From RGIG5612 sp050944475 (GTDB taxonomy: Bacteria; Bacillota; Clostridia; Lachnospirales; Lachnospiraceae): a DNA stretch of 64,000 nucleotides. The stretch spans positions 1-64,000 of the forward strand of contig JBMNRD010000008.1 in assembly GCA_050944475.1 (NCBI GenBank), in the 5' to 3' direction. A model generated the notes under the pieces. That model worked only from the letters and a program-made list of their open reading frames with translations. It was not told the DNA's origin and ran no database searches. Shown piece after piece: positions 60,352 through 64,000 of this stretch (position 1 is the stretch's first letter; each line of letters starts with the position of its first letter). Position numbers and translations under genes: made by a program.

Positions 60352-62670
60352 ATGGGGACTAAAAAAAAGTATGATGAGGTTGTCCATACAACAGTATGGT
60401 CGCCCGGTCCGGGCTGCCATGGCGGCTGCGGGGCCAAGGTGTATGTTAAGGACGGCAAGGTTGTAAAGGTTGAGGGTGACTGCGAGCATCCCTGGAATCA
60501 GGGAAGAAGCTGTTCCCGTCTTTTGGCCGTCACACAGTACCTATACCACAAGGACCGCTTCCTGTATCCGATGAAGCGCGTCGGAAAGCGCGGCTCAGGG
60601 GAATTTGAAAGAATTACCTGGGACGAGGCACTTGACATAATTGAGAAAAAATTTAAACAATTGAAAAAGGACTATGGTCCTGAATCGGTAATCTTTGTTC
60701 AGGGAACCGGACGTGATATTGGCGGTCCGATTTCTTATTTGTGCTATGCTTATGGCAGCCCTAACTGGTGCCAACTGGGACTTGCAGGTCAGTCCTGCTA
60801 CACTCCGAGGCTTGGCGGCATGTCAATGGTTCAAGGAGATCCGTGTGTGGCTGACTGCTCGCAGTTCTTCGAGAAAAGATATGACGCTCCCCAGTGGGAG
60901 GTTCCGAAATATATTGTGGTATGGGGACAAAACCCCGCAGTAGGATGTCCCGACGGCTTTATGGGAACCTGAGTTGTTGATTGTATGAAAAGGGGCAGCA
61001 AAATAATCTGCATTGATCCGAGATGGACATATTTTGCCAGCCATGCGGAGCATTTTCTGCAGATAAGACCGGGTACAGACGCGGCCCTTGCATTGGGCAT
61101 GATTAACCTGATAATAGAAAACGACTGGTATGACCATGATTTTGTTGAAAAATGGTGCTATGGATTTGATCAGCTGGCCGAAAGGGCAAAGGAATATCCG
61201 CTCAGCAAAGTTTCCGAGATAACCTGGATCCCCGAGAATGTCATTTACGAAGCAACCAAGGCGTATGCTACAAATTCGCCTTCAGCCATTCATTGGGGAC
61301 TGCCCATAGACATGTGTCCCGAGGGCACAACCGTTGCTCAGGCCATCGCTAATTTATGGTGCATTACCGGAAATCTGGACGTTCCGGGCGGTAATGTTAT
61401 TGCCCGTCCGGCATTCGGTCTTACCCAGTACCCTTATGATACACATCAGATGAAGGATATGTACGGCGAGGGCATCATGGAAATGATTAACAAGAAAAGA
61501 TGCGGTGCCGACAGATATCCGTATCTTGCCAATTTCCGCGGATGGGCACAGCCCGATGTGGCTGTTGAACAAATGATAACCGGCAAGCCCTATCCGATCA
61601 AGGCTGCATGGATTCAGACTTCAAATATACTCGGCGGCCAGGGCGCTGACATGAACAAGCATTATAAGGCATTGATGAACATGGAGCTCAATGTTGTGAT
61701 TGATGCATTCCCTAATCCCACCTCCATGGCTGTTGCCGACATCATCCTGCCGGTAGCTTCTTTCGCTGAGAAAGAAAGCTGGAGAGCCTGGTATCAGCCG
61801 CTTCAGATTATACAGCCTGCGGTAAGGGTGGGCGAGTGCCGATCCGACTGGGAGATAAATTTGGAACTGGCAGGAAGATTCAATTCTGAACTGAAGAAAA
61901 AATATCCCGACTTCAAGGCCTATGCTGACGAAAGAATGAAGCCCTGCGGCATGACATATGAAAAACTTTCCAAGGAGCATGGCGGATGGATTTTTCCCGA
62001 TCCGGACAATATGGCGGATTGCTCAGTCCCATACCGAAGATATGAAAGAGGTGTTCTTCGTCCGGACGGCAAGCCGGGCTTCAGGACACCTACCGGCAAG
62101 GTTGAGCTTTATGCAACCCAGCACGAGAAGTTCGGAATCGACCCGCTCCCGTTCTATGTTGAGCCGCCGGAGAGCGAGGTAAGAACTCCTGAATTAAGCA
62201 AAAAATATCCGTTTGTCATGGTTACGGGAAGACGTTCACCCGTCTACTTCCATGCGGAGCACAGGATGATTCCGTGGCTGCGTGCCTGTGACCCGCATCC
62301 TCTTGTTGAGGTTCATCCCGATGTTCTTAAGGAGATGGGGATTGAGGACGGAGAATGGATATGGGTCGAAAATGACAGGGGACGCGTAAAGAGAAAGGTT
62401 AAATCCAATCCGGCAATCCATCCGAAGATTGTAAGTGTTCCACATGGCTGGTGGATTCCCGAGGCGGAAGGTAAAAGTCCCACTTTCTATAAGGCCTGGG
62501 AATATCAGGTTAATCTCTTGGTTCCCGTGGATACACAGTCATCCAGCGGATATGGCGGCGGTGCCTACAAGACAACTTTGTGTGGCATCCGCAAGATAGA
62601 AGAAGGTGAACTCCCCATGACACCGCCGGACTATCCGGATAACTCAGATAATAAGGAGGGATACAAATGA
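60352..62670 (+). pseudogene. Molybdopterin oxidoreductase, catechol dehydroxylase/acetylene hydratase-like, interrupted by an in-frame TGA
   Basis: 773 codons from ATG 60352 (AAGGAGG upstream). The N-terminal Fe-S motif is GPGCHGGCGAKVYVKDGKV ... QGRSC (Cys22, Cys26, Cys54). The probable molybdenum ligand is Cys149 in GQSCYTPR. Later parts match the family to the end (GTDAALALGMINLIIENDWYD, FPNPTSMAVADIILPVASFAEKESW, VTGRRSPVYFHAEHR). Codon 207, TGA at 60970-60972, interrupts GFMGT-stop-VVDCMKRGSK; the same frame continues without damage. Relatives as I recall them have Trp here, so TGG to TGA is the simplest explanation. As it stands translation would end at 206 residues. Restart at ATG 60985 would give a 561-residue C-terminal part without the cluster and Cys149. 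A sequencing error is possible. Confidence 0.82.
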
Positions 62671-63005
62671 GCAGACTAGGATTATTATTTGACGCCCGGT
62701 ATTGCGTTGGCTGCATGGCATGCACGATTGCCTGTAAGCAGGAGCATGGATTCGATGCGGATACTTGGGGAATAAAGGTTACGGAGATGATCTATACCGA
62801 GCCGAACGGCAAGGTGATGGTGGAATTTGCACCCTATCCGACCGACCTTTGCAATCTGTGCGCAAGCCGCATAGCCGAAGGTGAAGACAGCGTTCCCACA
62901 TGCGTACATCATTGTATGACACATTGCATCAGCTACGGCAGGTTATCCGATCTGGTGAAGGAGATGGAGGACAAACCCAGAGCGATTCTATACGCCGGGA
63001 AATAA
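62667..63005 (+). CDS. Small iron-sulfur protein, partner of the preceding molybdoenzyme
   Basis: 112 residues; ATG 62667 overlaps the preceding stop (ATGA), implying translational coupling. Ferredoxin motifs of the DMSO-reductase-B type: CVGCMACTIACKQEH at the start and CNLCASRIAEGEDSVPTCVHHCMTHC near residues 62-87. The eight or nine Cys are arranged for two [4Fe-4S] clusters, so it is shorter than the usual four-cluster subunit. It should carry electrons to or from the molybdoenzyme. It survives intact, although the catalytic gene before it carries a TGA. Confidence 0.9.
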   Translation: MSRLGLLFDARYCVGCMACTIACKQEHGFDADTWGIKVTEMIYTEPNGKVMVEFAPYPTDLCNLCASRIAEGEDSVPTCVHHCMTHCISYGRLSDLVKEMEDKPRAILYAGK

Positions 63006-63018
63006 AAAACCGAAAACA

Positions 63019-63050
63019 GGCCGTCACTTGCGAAAGTGGCGGCCGTCGTT
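63019..63050 (+). terminator. Intrinsic terminator after the molybdoenzyme operon
   Basis: GGCCGTCACTT pairs with AAGTGGCGGCC (one G-T wobble) around a GCGA tetraloop, followed by GTCGTTTATTAT. It separates the operon from the LysR gene. Confidence 0.8.
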
Positions 63051-63106
63051 TATTATAAGAAAAACAGAGAATAAAAGCATTTTATACAGATACATCGGAG
63101 AAAAAA

Positions 63107-64000
63107 ATGAACCTTGTCCAATATGAGCTCTTCGCATCCATAGCGCAGACACAAAACATCTCAAAGACCGCAAAGGAGTTGTTTATCACTCAACCTACAG
63201 TCAGCCATCACATAAAAGTTCTTGAGCAGGGGCTGGGGGTTGAGTTGGTGAAAAGAACCAACAGGGGAGTGGAGCTGACCGCTGCAGGGGAAGAATTTCT
63301 CCCTTATGTACAGGAAATTCTTTCCATTAATGAACAAGCACAGGCCAGAATGCACGGCATTGCCGAGGGGCTGACAAGCAACATAAGAGTGGCTCTTTTA
63401 TCCTCAGCCACAAAGATTGTAAGCGACTGTCTTAGCGACTTTTCAGAAAAATCCGGAGATACTCAAGTTGATATTGCAATAATGGAAGGCGATGAGATGA
63501 TAAGAGCTTTGAGAAAAAACTCTCATGATTTTTATTTTGCCGTTTCCAGGATGGCGCCTTTGGGTATGAATTATGAGGAAATAATTGTGGCAAAGTGGCA
63601 GCTTGCTCTGTTTATGAACAAGAGCCTGGCGGATTCAATGGACGGAATAGACTGGGAAGTAATTGCCGGGCAGCCGTTTATTGTTGTTCCTAAAACGGAC
63701 ACATCCCTTTTTAACAGAGTTAATACAATATGTCACAGTCACGGATTCACTCCAAAGATAACAAAGATTAATAACAGGGCAGAGACGATAATCCTTTTTG
63801 TAAATGCAGGCATGGGTGTTGCTATATTACCCTCAAGTCTGGCCGACATTTACCAGAGACAGAATGTAAAGGCGGTTACTATAGATGAGTCTGATGCCAC
63901 AACTCGCCTGTGCTGCATGTGGGATCCGCAGAAAATGGATGAGGCCGGTCTGCAATTTATTGAAACGGTCAGACATTTGTATGGTCATCACACAGAGGAT
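63107..64000 (+). CDS. LysR-family transcriptional regulator, cut by the right edge
   Basis: 298 codons are visible from ATG 63107 (GGAG upstream) and the frame is still open at the window end. The helix-turn-helix reads MNLVQYELFASIAQTQNISKTAKELFITQPTVSHHIKVLEQGLGVELVKRTNRGVELTAAGEEFL, and a substrate-binding domain follows (SNIRVALLSSATKIVSDCL ... FVNAGMGVAILPSSLADIYQ). It is near full length for the family, so only the last few residues are missing. It lies after the molybdoenzymes on the same strand and likely controls them or the anion carrier at 54439. Confidence 0.9.
   Translation, partial: MNLVQYELFASIAQTQNISKTAKELFITQPTVSHHIKVLEQGLGVELVKRTNRGVELTAAGEEFLPYVQEILSINEQAQARMHGIAEGLTSNIRVALLSSATKIVSDCLSDFSEKSGDTQVDIAIMEGDEMIRALRKNSHDFYFAVSRMAPLGMNYEEIIVAKWQLALFMNKSLADSMDGIDWEVIAGQPFIVVPKTDTSLFNRVNTICHSHGFTPKITKINNRAETIILFVNAGMGVAILPSSLADIYQRQNVKAVTIDESDATTRLCCMWDPQKMDEAGLQFIETVRHLYGHHTED

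Noticed and set aside
60970..61020. Selenocysteine insertion at the TGA
   Set aside because: No convincing SECIS hairpin follows, and the position is a conserved Trp rather than a metal ligand (Cys149 fills that role).

Overview
The window looks like chromosome from an anaerobic, low-to-moderate-GC Firmicute of the class Clostridia. The evidence is the gene content and order (clpC-radA, then rel-MBL hydrolase-hisS-aspS-tgt-yajC), strong AGGAGG-type ribosome binding sites, TTGACA/TATAAT promoters, a PerR-peroxiredoxin pair, YtrA-type GntR and PadR regulators, ECF and AzlCD transporters, and oxygen-sensitive molybdenum/iron-sulfur enzymes. I cannot name a genus. Both DNA edges cut genes: an AAA ATPase on the left and a LysR regulator on the right.

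Layout. (a) 1-5.6 kb: the right end of what looks like an integrated mobile element with defence-type cargo: the tail of an AAA_13 ATPase, a winged-helix protein with an unknown domain, a superfamily 1 helicase and a GIY-YIG nuclease. The nuclease lies between imperfect 60-bp direct repeats. The block ends in three copies of a 20-bp sequence that, translated, resembles the C-terminus of the RlmD-type rRNA methyltransferase, a known integration target. (b) 5.8-9.6 kb, minus strand: secondary alcohol dehydrogenase, GntP-family permease and OFA-type MFS carrier. (c) 10-25.5 kb: mixed genes: geranylgeranyl-reductase-like flavoprotein, diguanylate cyclase, BTAD regulator, PerR-peroxiredoxin with two Per-box-like operators, large lipoproteins, a second OFA carrier, an XRE membrane regulator, a LysR gene broken at a C10-A9 tract, a DUF2142 membrane protein and a PadR-DUF2812 pair. 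(d) 25.6-29.5 kb: a small HTH/membrane-protein operon with twin operators, then a DUF5320-DUF134-NifX-MinD-MinD-NifX operon like the Mo/Cu orange-protein (ORP) clusters, behind a promoter enclosed by a perfect 15-bp inverted repeat.

(e) 29.6-47 kb: membrane HExxH protein, zinc-ribbon protein, DUF3089 lipoprotein, GntR-clpC-radA, tRNA-Trp (minus strand), then housekeeping genes rel, MBL hydrolase, hisS, aspS, tgt, yajC and the serine genes serC-serA. (f) 47-54.2 kb: a lipoprotein, then flavin reductase, azlCD, a FolT-like ECF S component, metY, nitroreductase and a HicB-domain protein without a HicA partner. (g) 54.4-64 kb: an SLC13-type anion carrier, a cytidylate-kinase-like protein, and two molybdopterin enzyme pairs. 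The first resembles pyrogallol-phloroglucinol transhydroxylase but its small subunit has lost most cluster cysteines. The second has a TGA stop inside its catalytic subunit at a position that is normally Trp. A LysR gene follows.

Working together: (g) looks like an inducible module for uptake and reductive or hydroxyl-transferring conversion of an aromatic or organic anion. (b) looks like an import and alcohol-oxidation module. The ORP-like operon in (d) suggests further molybdenum or iron-sulfur cluster handling. The specific substrates are inference.
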